Notes under the pieces: model-generated
The model's database searches: none
What the model saw: the letters and a program-made list of their open reading frames with translations, nothing else
What the model was told of the DNA's origin: nothing
From: DASPJQ01 sp035299065
GTDB lineage: Bacteria; Bacteroidota; Bacteroidia; Flavobacteriales_D; UBA2798
Direction of reading: 5' to 3'
Length of the DNA stretch: 44,889 nt
NCBI GenBank assembly: GCA_035299065.1
Contig: DATGXI010000044.1
Span: forward strand, 1 to 44,889
Part shown: positions 1 through 8,711 of the stretch, one piece after another
Layout of the letters: each line of letters opens with the position of its first letter
How positions within the stretch are numbered: the stretch's first letter is position 1
Made by a program: the position numbers and the translations under genes

Positions 1-437
1 GTCATAGATTCTAGATAAATAACCGTTTCTGCTGTATTGTAATTTGTTTCCCATTCAACCTCCAACATCGAATTCAATTTAAGCGCGGTTATGTAATATT
101 CATAGCCATAATATTTATATCCTCCCAGGTAAACATTGCCCGCGGCATCGGCCAGAATTGTTTTTGGATACAAGGCAATGTTATTTGAATCAACGTACTG
201 TTTTGATGCAACCACCAGCCCTGTATTGTCAAATTTCACTACAAACGTTCCGCTTGTATTTACTCCTGCTATCCAGGTATAACCTGCGTTATCACGAAAA
301 CTGCATGAAACAGCTTCGTCACCGGATGTCAACCCGTTTACGGTAGATACCCATTGCTCAACAGGAGCATTTTGACCCCATAGTGACAATGCACCAAGGC
401 TAAAGAATAAAATAAAACATTGTGTTTTTAACATCAT
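1..437 (-). CDS. Secreted beta-propeller-like protein, C-terminus cut off by window
   Basis: The reading frame opens at the ATG ending at 437 (a second ATG follows directly) and stays open to the window edge, so only about 145 N-terminal residues are visible. It begins with a signal peptide (MMLKTQCFILFF... ending near LWGQ), followed by repeated short strands such as TWIAGVN, FVVKFDNTG and VYLGGYKYYGYEY. These resemble SBBP or other beta-propeller blades in Bacteroidota exported proteins that follow values along a narrative of steps. A C-terminal T9SS sorting tail would be expected but lies outside the window. It sits 124 bp downstream of the heparinase-like gene on the same strand. The specific function is unknown; the family call rests on repeat style only. 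Confidence 0.6.
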   Translation of the reverse strand, partial: MMLKTQCFILFFSLGALSLWGQNAPVEQWVSTVNGLTSGDEAVSCSFRDNAGYTWIAGVNTSGTFVVKFDNTGLVVASKQYVDSNNIALYPKTILADAAGNVYLGGYKYYGYEYYITALKLNSMLEVEWETNYNTAETVIYLESM

Positions 438-561
438 GGCACGTGATTTTAGTTTAAAATAAAATTCGTGCAAATCAACTGCTTAGCAAACCATAAAACA
501 GTATGCGGAGGATTGCAGGCTGGCAACGGCCACTACAAAAATGACAACGGCAGATAAAGAG

Positions 562-2982
562 TTAGTGAATCATGATTTTTTTTCTGAATATACGTTTATC
601 ACACACCACCTCAACAATGTAAAGACCTTTTGAAAGGTGGTTAACTGGTATAAACAAGGTCTCTCCTTCCGTGCTTTTTAACACCCTGCCAGTGTTTTGA
701 CCTGTAACAGGATAAACATTACATGTAAACTGATTTTGCGCATTTGAATTATTTTCAATCACTAAGTTCCCCAAACTGCCATTGTAAAACACATTGAATT
801 GGTTTAATGACTCCAGGTTACTTACCATATTTGGATCGGTTATCTCGAACGAAAGAATACCACCGGCCGATGATGTATATGCAACCGAACCAGGCTCATT
901 TAACAATGATACTTTAACCCTGATTGTTCCCGGCAAAGGAAAACTCCATGAAACGTAGTAAGTAGTTGACACATTTACCCCAGCAATATACGAATGTAAA
1001 AGCTGACCATTGACCGCAGGTACCTCATATGCCAATGAATCGTGCTGTATAATCGCATTATCACTCTGGAACAAAATGCAATAATTTTTTGAAACATCCT
1101 CATGGAATGACCCATAAAATTCAGAGTAAAGCAAACGTCCGTTTTCACTGTTTACCGGAACAACGTAAACAGGTAAAGATGCTACAGGCAACACAGTTAT
1201 AAGATGCATGAAAAAATCTTTTTGCTGACTTACACTGTTTCCTATTCGCAGACTTTGGCCATAATTTGTAACCGATTTGGTAAGTGGGTAACACGTATGC
1301 ACATATGCCGTACTTGTTCCGTTTGAATAATAACTATAAGAAGAGTCACCACTTAGTGAAGAAGCACCGGCATAATTAATTCCGAACCAATTGTCATAGC
1401 CTGATGAATTGGTTTGAGTCAAATCAAACAACGCTATTTTTTTTATGCCTGGTATATACAGGAACTGACGTTCGCTTTTATCAACTACATTAAAATACGA
1501 ACTGCGAGCCGCGTAAATTGGTGTTGCATCGGTCCATAAATAAGAATATTCCGTATTCAAATCGCGCCTTTTTCCAAATGTGTGTTCTGCAAGATTATAG
1601 TCATTGGCGAAAGGATATAATTCATCGTTATTCATAAAACTGAAATGGATACAGTTGTGCATGGAATCGGAACCTTCAATTCCCGATGACGATTGGATGT
1701 TTTTATCAATGAGGAGCCATCCGTTTTCGTATACCGAAAAATGTCCTGAGCCATTATGAGCGTGGTCACCATAGCGTCCACCACCCCTGTAACTAACCCA
1801 TTGGTCATTTGCATTCCATCCAGTACGCTTTATAAACTGATCAGTTCCGCTTGTGTCTGTATACAATTGTGCGTTTGCGTAATACGGCAATGTACGGTAA
1901 TCGATTGGGGCAACTTCCACATGCGAAAATAAGAAGGGCATCCACCTGTAAGCCGTAACTGCAAAATAAGAAAATGGCATGGTTTCATTAGCCCAAAACA
2001 ACGCCACCTGCTGCGTTTGCACATCGTCAGAGTACGTAGAAATTATATCAGCAACAAGGCGGTGAAAATCCCATATTTCACCTGACGATTCGCGGGCCCA
2101 ATCCCCTTCAGCAAGCATATGCCTTAAATCAGGCAAAGTAGCCGTGGGTAAAAAATGCATAACAGTTTCATCGTAATTCGTGGCTGCAAAATGATTCGTT
2201 GCGGCAATTGTTGCCGTTTTAATGATGGCAAGTGTTTTGAAAAAACTAGCGGCATACCCGGCTCCATATCCCCATCCTTCATTGGCATCGCCCCCGTTTA
2301 ATCGGGTATTAACAAAGTTCATTATAGCAGGAAGCACACTGTCAACCACGTTAATAAAATAATTTCCATTTACTGGGTCTTCTGAATGAATTGCGTAACC
2401 TAATGCTGCCAAACCTGAAAGATGGCCCATGCTGTAATTATTTCCTTCAAAAAAATACGGTGTGCCCCACATGCCGTACGTAGTTGGTGCCGTTAATATA
2501 AAATTTCCCCAATGAATCAATCGCGTTCGAACATTGTTCCTGAAGGTAGCCGACATATCAGCATACAACCAGTCATAAAGGGTCGCCACATCGGCCATTG
2601 TGCTGCGTGATTCAAAACCGCTATCCCAATACATACTGCTGTCAGTGGTATATTGGTAAAAATATTCTTCAAAAATAGCTATAGACGAATCGCGGTCAGC
2701 CGTATTGCCTGTTGCATAATAGGACAAAGCATACATAAAAGCATAATGCTGGCCCTCGTACATAATGTTCATTACCTGCTGTGCGTTATATGTACTTACA
2801 GCTGAAAGTCGTGTTTGCAATTCCTGCCACTCAACGGTATTATTAATGGCCCGTGTTTGAAGATTTGAAAGAATGCCCGCGTCCAGAAAAATACGGGGAT
2901 GAGTCGGTTTAACCTGTGCGAATGCTTCCCTTAAAAAAAAGGAGTTGAGAAAAACGATTAAAAAAAATATTTTTGTTTTCAT
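562..2982 (-). CDS. Heparinase II/III-like polysaccharide lyase family protein with T9SS type A sorting domain
   Basis: An 806-residue exported protein. Residues 1-22 form a signal peptide ending at AFA. The mature start (KPTHPRIFLD) and the long helical region to about residue 370 resemble the alpha/alpha-toroid of the alginate lyase/heparinase II-III superfamily (also annotated DUF4962). Around residues 400-415 the pattern GDHAHNGSGHFSVY followed by GWLLIDKN matches the His-containing start of the heparinase II/III beta-sheet domain. The last ~80 residues (Asn-rich, VYPVTG, then HLSKGLYIVEVV and a basic KKIMIH end) look like a type A T9SS C-terminal domain, so secretion across the outer membrane is inferred. 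The substrate, probably an acidic glycan, cannot be read from sequence. No SusC/SusD pair or other carbohydrate genes are adjacent, so this is not an obvious polysaccharide utilisation locus. Confidence 0.72.
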   Translation of the reverse strand: MKTKIFFLIVFLNSFFLREAFAQVKPTHPRIFLDAGILSNLQTRAINNTVEWQELQTRLSAVSTYNAQQVMNIMYEGQHYAFMYALSYYATGNTADRDSSIAIFEEYFYQYTTDSSMYWDSGFESRSTMADVATLYDWLYADMSATFRNNVRTRLIHWGNFILTAPTTYGMWGTPYFFEGNNYSMGHLSGLAALGYAIHSEDPVNGNYFINVVDSVLPAIMNFVNTRLNGGDANEGWGYGAGYAASFFKTLAIIKTATIAATNHFAATNYDETVMHFLPTATLPDLRHMLAEGDWARESSGEIWDFHRLVADIISTYSDDVQTQQVALFWANETMPFSYFAVTAYRWMPFLFSHVEVAPIDYRTLPYYANAQLYTDTSGTDQFIKRTGWNANDQWVSYRGGGRYGDHAHNGSGHFSVYENGWLLIDKNIQSSSGIEGSDSMHNCIHFSFMNNDELYPFANDYNLAEHTFGKRRDLNTEYSYLWTDATPIYAARSSYFNVVDKSERQFLYIPGIKKIALFDLTQTNSSGYDNWFGINYAGASSLSGDSSYSYYSNGTSTAYVHTCYPLTKSVTNYGQSLRIGNSVSQQKDFFMHLITVLPVASLPVYVVPVNSENGRLLYSEFYGSFHEDVSKNYCILFQSDNAIIQHDSLAYEVPAVNGQLLHSYIAGVNVSTTYYVSWSFPLPGTIRVKVSLLNEPGSVAYTSSAGGILSFEITDPNMVSNLESLNQFNVFYNGSLGNLVIENNSNAQNQFTCNVYPVTGQNTGRVLKSTEGETLFIPVNHLSKGLYIVEVVCDKRIFRKKIMIH

Positions 2983-3140
2983 ATGGCTATTTGGTACCCT
3001 GAAAGTATGACAAAAAAACTAAATAAGGTACCGGAATTTGTAAACTGCTTGAATCAATTGTAAATGGAGGTAATTGTTAAGTGAATGGTTATGACCCGCA
3101 ATAATGTGATGCTTTTTTAGTTTCGCGTTTCTTTTTTGCT

Positions 3141-3281
3141 ATGCCAGAAACAGTTACCGGCTACTATGAAACAGTGTGCGGCTGCTATGAAACAGTAAGC
3201 GGGTGTTGCGCTTCCTGTTTTCGTACGTTACAGACTACTATTCACCAAGTTAAACGTATATTTTGTATATTTGGGCAATGA
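3141..3281 (+). CDS. Candidate 46-residue cysteine-rich repeat micro-ORF
   Basis: An ATG at 3141 opens a 46-codon frame ending in TGA at 3279-3281. That stop overlaps the ATG (3278) of the following kinase as ATGA, the usual geometry of translational coupling. The peptide starts with three copies of a 7-residue unit (PETVTGY, YETVCGC, YETVSGC) and has six cysteines at positions 13, 15, 22, 23, 26 and 42. There is no signal peptide and no obvious Shine-Dalgarno site. The 21-bp DNA repeat has a period divisible by three, so an open frame here could be accidental. I do not recognise the peptide; coding status is unproven. Confidence 0.25.
   Translation: MPETVTGYYETVCGCYETVSGCCASCFRTLQTTIHQVKRIFCIFGQ
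3147..3209 (+). repeat. Three tandem 21-bp units
   Basis: Three consecutive 21-bp units start at 3147, 3168 and 3189, each beginning GAAACAGT and carrying a variable GCGG-containing centre. The units are diverged by a few bases each. They fall inside the micro-ORF at 3141-3281 and upstream of the tandem kinase operon. Confidence 0.75.
3266..3273 (+). promoter_or_regulatory. TAnnTTTG -7 box abutting the kinase start
   Basis: TATATTTG is an exact match to the Bacteroidota primary-sigma -7 consensus TAnnTTTG. It ends four bases before the ATG at 3278. No convincing TTTG -33 element is visible about 18-20 bp upstream. If used, the mRNA would start at or next to the start codon. That would be an alternative to transcription from further upstream through the micro-ORF. 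Confidence 0.35.
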
Positions 3282-5173
3282 TCGCTGTTTTAAAACAAGT
3301 TAGCTTATCACTTTTGGTTTGCTGCATCCTTTGTGTGAATGTGCCTGATGCAAGTGCCCAAATAAATTTGGACTCACTAAAAAAAGTGCTAAAAAAAACA
3401 AATGCCGATTCTCTCACAGTTATCCATTACCTGGATGTGATTAATCATATTCCATCTTATGATTACAAAGCCGCTATCTTCATTGGAAATTGGGCTATTG
3501 AACAATCAAAAAAACTTAAAAATCCTTATCTAACTGCGCTGAGTTATGATTTGGTTGGATCCACATGGCTTGAGGTTGACAATTACATTGAAGCCAACAA
3601 AAATCTTATTATTGGTTTACGAATTGCAGAAAAAAATAAAATTTATAGCGAGGAGGCCGAAATATCAAGAATGCTTGCTGGAGTTTATGCGGCTAATGAG
3701 CAAGAACAAAAGGGGTTCGAATGCTTACACAGGGCTGTTGCAGTTTCCAAAAAACACAACCTGAAAAAAACGTTGGGTAAAACATATCTCAATCTTGCAA
3801 GCCTTCACTTTAGTTATGCCAGGCATTACAAGACAAAAGACACACTCTCTTTACGTTATTCTAAAATGGGTTTACCTTTATTGATTGGCGTAAAGGACTC
3901 GTCAGGTGTAGCAAGCGCATATATGGTAATGGCCAAAATATATTGCCTTCAGGGTAAAAATGACTCGTCACTACTTATGCTTGATCATGCAGAGGCCTTA
4001 ATTAAAAAACGCAACGATATTGAGTCATACATTCCGCACCTGAGCCTTAAAGCGGCCATACTTGGGGAGCAAAAAAAGTTCAAACAATCACTGGAAGTTA
4101 ATTTAAAGGGGCTTGAATTAGCCAAAAAATACCAAAACCTGATGTGGGTCACCACTTTTTATTACAACATTTCTTTATGTTACGAAAACATAGGCGATTT
4201 TAAAACGGCCCATATGTACATTGGCAAATACGTATCCTTACATGATTCGCTTACCAATGTAGAAAACTTTGCAGCCGCGGCCGATATTCAACACAAATAC
4301 GAACGCGAAAAAAAAGAAAATGAAATTCTTAAATTAAACCAGGACAAAAAAATTGCACAGATTAACCTTGAAAATGCCAACGAAAAACAATCACAGCTTA
4401 AAACTTTTCTTGCAAGTGCTGTGGCTTTTTCACTGGTGCTGATTGCCCTTACATTCCTTTTATTAAAAAATATTCGCGCACGAAAAAAGGCATATATCGT
4501 ATTACAGGAAAAAAGCGAGGAAGTCCATAAGCAAACGGTTCAGCTGGCCAAACAAGCACGGCTTATTGCTCAGTTTCAATCACAAATGAACCCACACTTC
4601 GTGTTCAATGCTTTGCACAATATACAAGGGTTGGTCATCACGCAAGAAGACAAAAAAGCCACGCAACAAATTCAATCACTGGCCCAGTTAATGCGTAAAA
4701 CATTTGCCAATGCCGAAAAAGAAGAAATTACGATAGAAGAAGAAATAAGTTATTTGCAAAAATACATTGACTTTGAAATGGCTGCGCGCGAAAACAAAGT
4801 CGATTTCCAGGTACATCTTGGAGAAGATGCGCATAACGTACAAATTCCACCAATGATGATTCAACCATTTGTTGAAAATGCAATTAAACATGCTGAACTT
4901 GATAAAATTGAGAATCCGTTTATAAAGGTGCTGATTGAGATAAAAGGTGACCTTCTCAAAATTGCCATACAGGATAACGGAAAAGGAATTAAAAACAAAG
5001 AAAATGCGTTTACAAAACTTTCGCATTCAATGGCGGTAATTAAATCACGAATCGAATTGCTGGCCAACGAAACAAGCGTTGAAACAAATAATTTATTTAT
5101 TGTAAAAACTGTACCTGAAATTGAGGCCGGTACCTTAGTGAGTTTTCAAATCCCTTTAGTTTACGCGTATTAA
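3278..5173 (+). CDS. TPR-sensor histidine kinase, LytS/YehU type (first tandem copy)
   Basis: 631 residues from the ATG at 3278; an in-frame TTG 15 bp upstream is less likely because the ATG directly precedes a normal signal peptide (MIAVLKQ... to ASAQ). Next come TPR-like helices (~45-350), a coiled coil, one membrane helix near 378-400 and a second short coiled coil. The His_kinase domain follows, with phospho-acceptor His about 440 in QMNPHFVFNALHN. The HATPase has ENAIKHA and DNGKGI. This architecture (periplasmic TPRs, one transmembrane helix, cytoplasmic kinase) is common in Bacteroidota and usually signals to a LytTR regulator, which is encoded two genes downstream. The ligand is unknown. 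The kinase half is closely similar to the next gene, indicating tandem duplication. Confidence 0.88.
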   Translation: MIAVLKQVSLSLLVCCILCVNVPDASAQINLDSLKKVLKKTNADSLTVIHYLDVINHIPSYDYKAAIFIGNWAIEQSKKLKNPYLTALSYDLVGSTWLEVDNYIEANKNLIIGLRIAEKNKIYSEEAEISRMLAGVYAANEQEQKGFECLHRAVAVSKKHNLKKTLGKTYLNLASLHFSYARHYKTKDTLSLRYSKMGLPLLIGVKDSSGVASAYMVMAKIYCLQGKNDSSLLMLDHAEALIKKRNDIESYIPHLSLKAAILGEQKKFKQSLEVNLKGLELAKKYQNLMWVTTFYYNISLCYENIGDFKTAHMYIGKYVSLHDSLTNVENFAAAADIQHKYEREKKENEILKLNQDKKIAQINLENANEKQSQLKTFLASAVAFSLVLIALTFLLLKNIRARKKAYIVLQEKSEEVHKQTVQLAKQARLIAQFQSQMNPHFVFNALHNIQGLVITQEDKKATQQIQSLAQLMRKTFANAEKEEITIEEEISYLQKYIDFEMAARENKVDFQVHLGEDAHNVQIPPMMIQPFVENAIKHAELDKIENPFIKVLIEIKGDLLKIAIQDNGKGIKNKENAFTKLSHSMAVIKSRIELLANETSVETNNLFIVKTVPEIEAGTLVSFQIPLVYAY

Positions 5174-5204
5174 AAACAAATAAATTATTAAACATCCCCG
5201 AAAC

Positions 5205-7130
5205 TTGCCCATAGCCATCTCAAATACAAATTACTTAACCCGGCTTTTTAGCAGGGCTATCCTGCTTTCACTGTTTTTCTTTCTGCAGGCAAAAAACACC
5301 AATGCGTTACCAGAACCCGACCTCGATTCACTTAAGTCAGTTTTACTACATGAAAAAACCGATGAGAAAACACTCAATGAATACATTTTTCACGCTATTA
5401 ATCAAATGCTCATACCGCATAAAAACGCGCGTTTGACCATTTGCTTTTGGGCACTTAAACATGCCAAAAAACAACAATTGCAAGTAACCACAGCCGAAGC
5501 CATGTTTGGCATCGCAAAAGTGTATGCTGACAACGATGATTTTGTTAATGCTACACAATGGTGCGTTTCATGCATTAAACACTGCGACAAATATCAAATT
5601 GAAAAAATCAAAATTGACATTGAACAATTACTTGGTTTTATATACTACTTCAATAAACAATACAGTAAAGCCGAAAAGTTTTACAGGAAAAGCATTCCGC
5701 TTGCCAGAAAATACAACGACACAACCATGCTGTTTAATGCCTACACGGGTTTGGCCATCATGCACATCAAAAATAAAACCATAAAGCACAGAAATACAAA
5801 CACCATTTACCGCTGCATGGATACTGCACGCATTTACTTAAGGCCCGGAAGGAGAAAAGATGATGCTATTTACTACTACACAACCTTCTCAACCCTACTC
5901 ACAGAAATTGGTGAATACGACAGCGCCCTTATCTATTTAAACAAGGCTAAATCTTATATTGACGCTTCCGTTTTAAAAGACTACTATCTTTCTTTTTATT
6001 TGCATCTTGGACACATTTACCTTGGTAAAAAAAACTGGCCTATGGCTGAAAAAAGCTACCTGGCCGGACTAGCCTATTGTAAAAAACAAAGAGTAAGTAT
6101 GTGGATGGCTGAACACTTACTTTCTCTTTCAAAAGTATACACCTCGCAAAACCGGTACCGTGAAGCATTTGAATTTTACGCCCAGTCAACGCACATACGT
6201 GACTCCATTATAAACGCAACAAATTTTGCCAAAGCAGCCGACATAGAATACAAATACGAACGTGAAAAAAAGGAAAACCAGATTTTACAACTTAACAACG
6301 AACAACGAATTGACCGCCTTGAATTAGACGCAGCAAACCAAAAAAGAAAGCAACTGACCACATTTCTTGTTTGCGCTATAATTGTGCTCCTTTTACTTGC
6401 CGCCCTTGCTATTTTACTGTTTAAAAACATACAGGAGCGCAAAATTGCATATGCCCAATTGCAGGAAAAAGGCAAGGAAATACAAAAACAAACCCTTCAG
6501 CTAGCCAAACAGGAAAGGTTAATAGCACAATTTCAATCACAAATGAACCCGCATTTTGTATTTAATGCGCTCCACAATATACAAGGCCTTGTTATTACGC
6601 ACGAGGATAAAAAGGCCACACAGCAAATACAGTCACTTGCACAACTCATGCGCAAAACATTTGCCAATGCCGAAAAAGATGATATCAACCTGGAAGAAGA
6701 AATAAATTATCTTAAAAAATACATGGAATTTGAAATGGCTTCGCGTGAAAACAAGGTCGATTTCCAGGTACAGCTCGGAAAAGGTGTTGAGGTAATACAG
6801 GTTCCGCCAATGATGCTACAGCCTTTTGTAGAAAACGCTATAAAACATGCTGAGCTGGATAAAGTAAAGGATCCATTTATACGGATTAACATTGAGGTGG
6901 AAGGTGAACTGTTAAGGGTAAACATTCAGGACAATGGAACAGGAATAAAAAAGCCGGATGACACCAACAAACTTTCGCATTCAATGTCGGTTATCAAATC
7001 ACGCATCGAATTGCTTTTACATGGTAAAAAAGACCTGTTGCATAAAAACTTACTACGTGTTCAAACGATGCCCGAAATTACCAGCGGAACCAGCATTACA
7101 TTTTATTTACCACTTATTTTTACATACTAA
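5205..7130 (+). CDS. TPR-sensor histidine kinase, LytS/YehU type (second tandem copy)
   Basis: 641 residues if the TTG at 5205 is used. An in-frame stop lies at 5181 and there is no ATG before residue ~68, whereas the stretch after the TTG forms a good signal peptide (RAILLSLFFFLQA), so a non-ATG start is strongly suggested. The layout repeats the previous gene: TPRs, coiled coil, membrane helix near 390-410, His_kinase with His about 450 in QMNPHFVFNALHN, then HATPase with ENAIKHA and DNGTGI. The segment from LAKQ through LMRKTFANAEK is almost identical between the two proteins, while the TPR sensor halves have diverged. The gene starts 31 bp after its paralogue and ends 2 bp before the response regulator, so all three are probably co-transcribed. 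Confidence 0.87.
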   Translation: MPIAISNTNYLTRLFSRAILLSLFFFLQAKNTNALPEPDLDSLKSVLLHEKTDEKTLNEYIFHAINQMLIPHKNARLTICFWALKHAKKQQLQVTTAEAMFGIAKVYADNDDFVNATQWCVSCIKHCDKYQIEKIKIDIEQLLGFIYYFNKQYSKAEKFYRKSIPLARKYNDTTMLFNAYTGLAIMHIKNKTIKHRNTNTIYRCMDTARIYLRPGRRKDDAIYYYTTFSTLLTEIGEYDSALIYLNKAKSYIDASVLKDYYLSFYLHLGHIYLGKKNWPMAEKSYLAGLAYCKKQRVSMWMAEHLLSLSKVYTSQNRYREAFEFYAQSTHIRDSIINATNFAKAADIEYKYEREKKENQILQLNNEQRIDRLELDAANQKRKQLTTFLVCAIIVLLLLAALAILLFKNIQERKIAYAQLQEKGKEIQKQTLQLAKQERLIAQFQSQMNPHFVFNALHNIQGLVITHEDKKATQQIQSLAQLMRKTFANAEKDDINLEEEINYLKKYMEFEMASRENKVDFQVQLGKGVEVIQVPPMMLQPFVENAIKHAELDKVKDPFIRINIEVEGELLRVNIQDNGTGIKKPDDTNKLSHSMSVIKSRIELLLHGKKDLLHKNLLRVQTMPEITSGTSITFYLPLIFTY

Positions 7131-7132
7131 TT

Positions 7133-7894
7133 ATGATTAAAGCCATTTTAATTGATGATGAGCAAATGAGCCGCAACACCTTGCGAAAATTGCTTGAACT
7201 ATATTGTCCCGAGGTACAGGTGATGGCTGAATGCGAAGACACGGCCCAGGGCGATGTTCAAATAAAAAACCTGCAACCTGACCTGGTTTTTCTTGATATA
7301 GCCATGCCGGGACAAAACGGAATTGACTTCCTGAAAAGTATGGGCGAAATTAATTTTGAAGTGATTTTTGCTACAGCGCATGATAAGTATGTTTTACAGG
7401 CGCTTCGGTTTGCCGCGGTTGACTACTTGTTAAAACCAGTTGAGGAAGCGCAACTGGTAACGGCAGTTAACAATGCCGCAAAACGCATACAGGCAAAAAA
7501 CCTCAGCAAAAACGTGCAGGCCTTTTTGCACAACATTCAATTACGCGCACACGGCAACGAAATGCAATTGTGTATCCCCGATTTACAGGGCTTCCAGGTT
7601 GTACAAATAAGTGACATTATTTATTGTGAAGCTGAAAATACCTATACCTGTTTCTTCTTGAAAAACAACAGGGAAATTGTGGCCTCGCGCCCACTCATCG
7701 ATTACGAAACCATGCTTGAGGACTCGGGCTTCATACGCATTCATAAATCAACCCTTATAAACATGAAACATGTTAAGGAGTATCAAAAAGGTGAAGGCGG
7801 AGTTGTGATTATGAGTAATGACAAGGCGCTAGACGTCTCCCGCAGAAAAAAAGAGCATTTTATGAACAGGATGAAAGAAGTCTTCAAATATTGA
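7133..7894 (+). CDS. LytTR-family response regulator
   Basis: 253 residues. The receiver domain (1-120) has the acidic pair D8/D9, phospho-acceptor D55 in LDIAMPG, the Thr/Ala switch in ATAHD and the conserved Lys in LLKP. The C-terminal LytTR DNA-binding domain (~150-253) has IYCEAENTYT, IRIHKSTLINMKHV and the terminal VSRRKKEHFMNRM. It is the cognate partner expected for the two LytS-type kinases immediately upstream (2-bp gap), so one regulator probably serves two sensors. The regulon is unknown. A hairpin follows directly. Confidence 0.93.
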   Translation: MIKAILIDDEQMSRNTLRKLLELYCPEVQVMAECEDTAQGDVQIKNLQPDLVFLDIAMPGQNGIDFLKSMGEINFEVIFATAHDKYVLQALRFAAVDYLLKPVEEAQLVTAVNNAAKRIQAKNLSKNVQAFLHNIQLRAHGNEMQLCIPDLQGFQVVQISDIIYCEAENTYTCFFLKNNREIVASRPLIDYETMLEDSGFIRIHKSTLINMKHVKEYQKGEGGVVIMSNDKALDVSRRKKEHFMNRMKEVFKY

Positions 7895-7903
7895 ACTTGA
7901 TCA

Positions 7904-7943
7904 ATGATTTCAGAAGCATGATTAATCACACTTCTGAAATCAT
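7904..7943. terminator. Bidirectional hairpin terminator between convergent genes
   Basis: A perfect 13-bp stem (ATGATTTCAGAAG at 7904-7916 with CTTCTGAAATCAT at 7931-7943) encloses a 14-nt loop. It fills the gap between the response regulator and the convergent pirin gene. The T-run on either side is weak, so intrinsic termination efficiency is uncertain. Confidence 0.6.
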
Positions 7944-7952
7944 AGTTTTGAC

Positions 7953-8648
7953 TTAAAGTATTGTCTCAATTAAAAGCACATCCGTTTTTCCAACCGATTT
8001 CATTTTAGGTAATTCCCCCACTATTTCCATAAAATCCCTGGTGCCTAATTTTTGGCCGTCAACTTCAACATGGCCATTAATTACCACCAAAAACAATCCG
8101 GTGTTTTTTCCTTTTGAAGTGTAGGCAATGTCAACGTTATCAAAATTACCGCGTGAAATGGCTGCACGTTGGTTGATGTATTTTCCTGAATTGGCATCAA
8201 ACCCATCAACAATGGTCTCAAATTTATTTTCACCAGCAATGTATTTATGTTGCCAGTACCCGGGCTTGTGACCATGTTTATCGGGCAAAATCCATATCTG
8301 GAACAATTGCAGGTCTTCGGTTTGCGAAGCGTTAAATTCTGAATGTTGAATTCCAGTACCTGCCGTCATAACCTGCACTTCACCACTGGTAATTACTCCT
8401 TCGCCTCCTGTACTGTCGCGGTGAGCAACAGCCCCTTTAAGTGGAATAGTAATAATTTCCATGTTGTCATGCGCATGCGTTGGAAAACCGGCACCTGCCT
8501 GTATCCAGTCATCATTCATTACGCGTATGGCTCCAAAACCCATGCGGGCCGGATTATAATAACTTGAAAAACTGAAATAATAGGCTGGTCTTAACCAACC
8601 AAAATCGCCAGTACCCCTTTGCGAGGCTTTAAAAATTTTGTAGTTCAT
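7953..8648 (-). CDS. Pirin family protein (bicupin)
   Basis: 231 residues with the pirin/YhhW signature. H58 and H60 in FPTHAHDNMEII, and H102 and E104 in TGIQHSEFN, form the metal site of the N-terminal cupin. A second cupin-like half follows. Pirins of this length bind a metal and some oxidise quercetin-like flavonoids; others act as redox sensors. Which applies here cannot be told. The gene lies downstream of a MarR regulator on the same strand, with a palindromic site in the 63-bp gap. This arrangement suggests control by that MarR protein in response to phenolic or oxidative compounds (inference). Confidence 0.92.
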   Translation of the reverse strand: MNYKIFKASQRGTGDFGWLRPAYYFSFSSYYNPARMGFGAIRVMNDDWIQAGAGFPTHAHDNMEIITIPLKGAVAHRDSTGGEGVITSGEVQVMTAGTGIQHSEFNASQTEDLQLFQIWILPDKHGHKPGYWQHKYIAGENKFETIVDGFDANSGKYINQRAAISRGNFDNVDIAYTSKGKNTGLFLVVINGHVEVDGQKLGTRDFMEIVGELPKMKSVGKTDVLLIETIL

Positions 8649-8666
8649 ACCTTAAAAGCATTAATT

Positions 8667-8691
8667 GTTGTATATACAACGATTGTATACA
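8667..8691. promoter_or_regulatory. Putative MarR operator in front of the pirin gene
   Basis: A perfect 14-bp palindrome, GTTGTATATACAAC (8667-8680), is followed three bases later by the palindrome TGTATACA (8684-8691). Both share the TTGTATA half-site typical of MarR/YodB-like operators. They lie between the marR stop and the pirin start, where a repressor would block pirin transcription. Assignment to the neighbouring MarR protein is inferred from position. Confidence 0.6.
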
Positions 8692-8711
8692 CATTAAAGT
8701 TACGAAAATTC

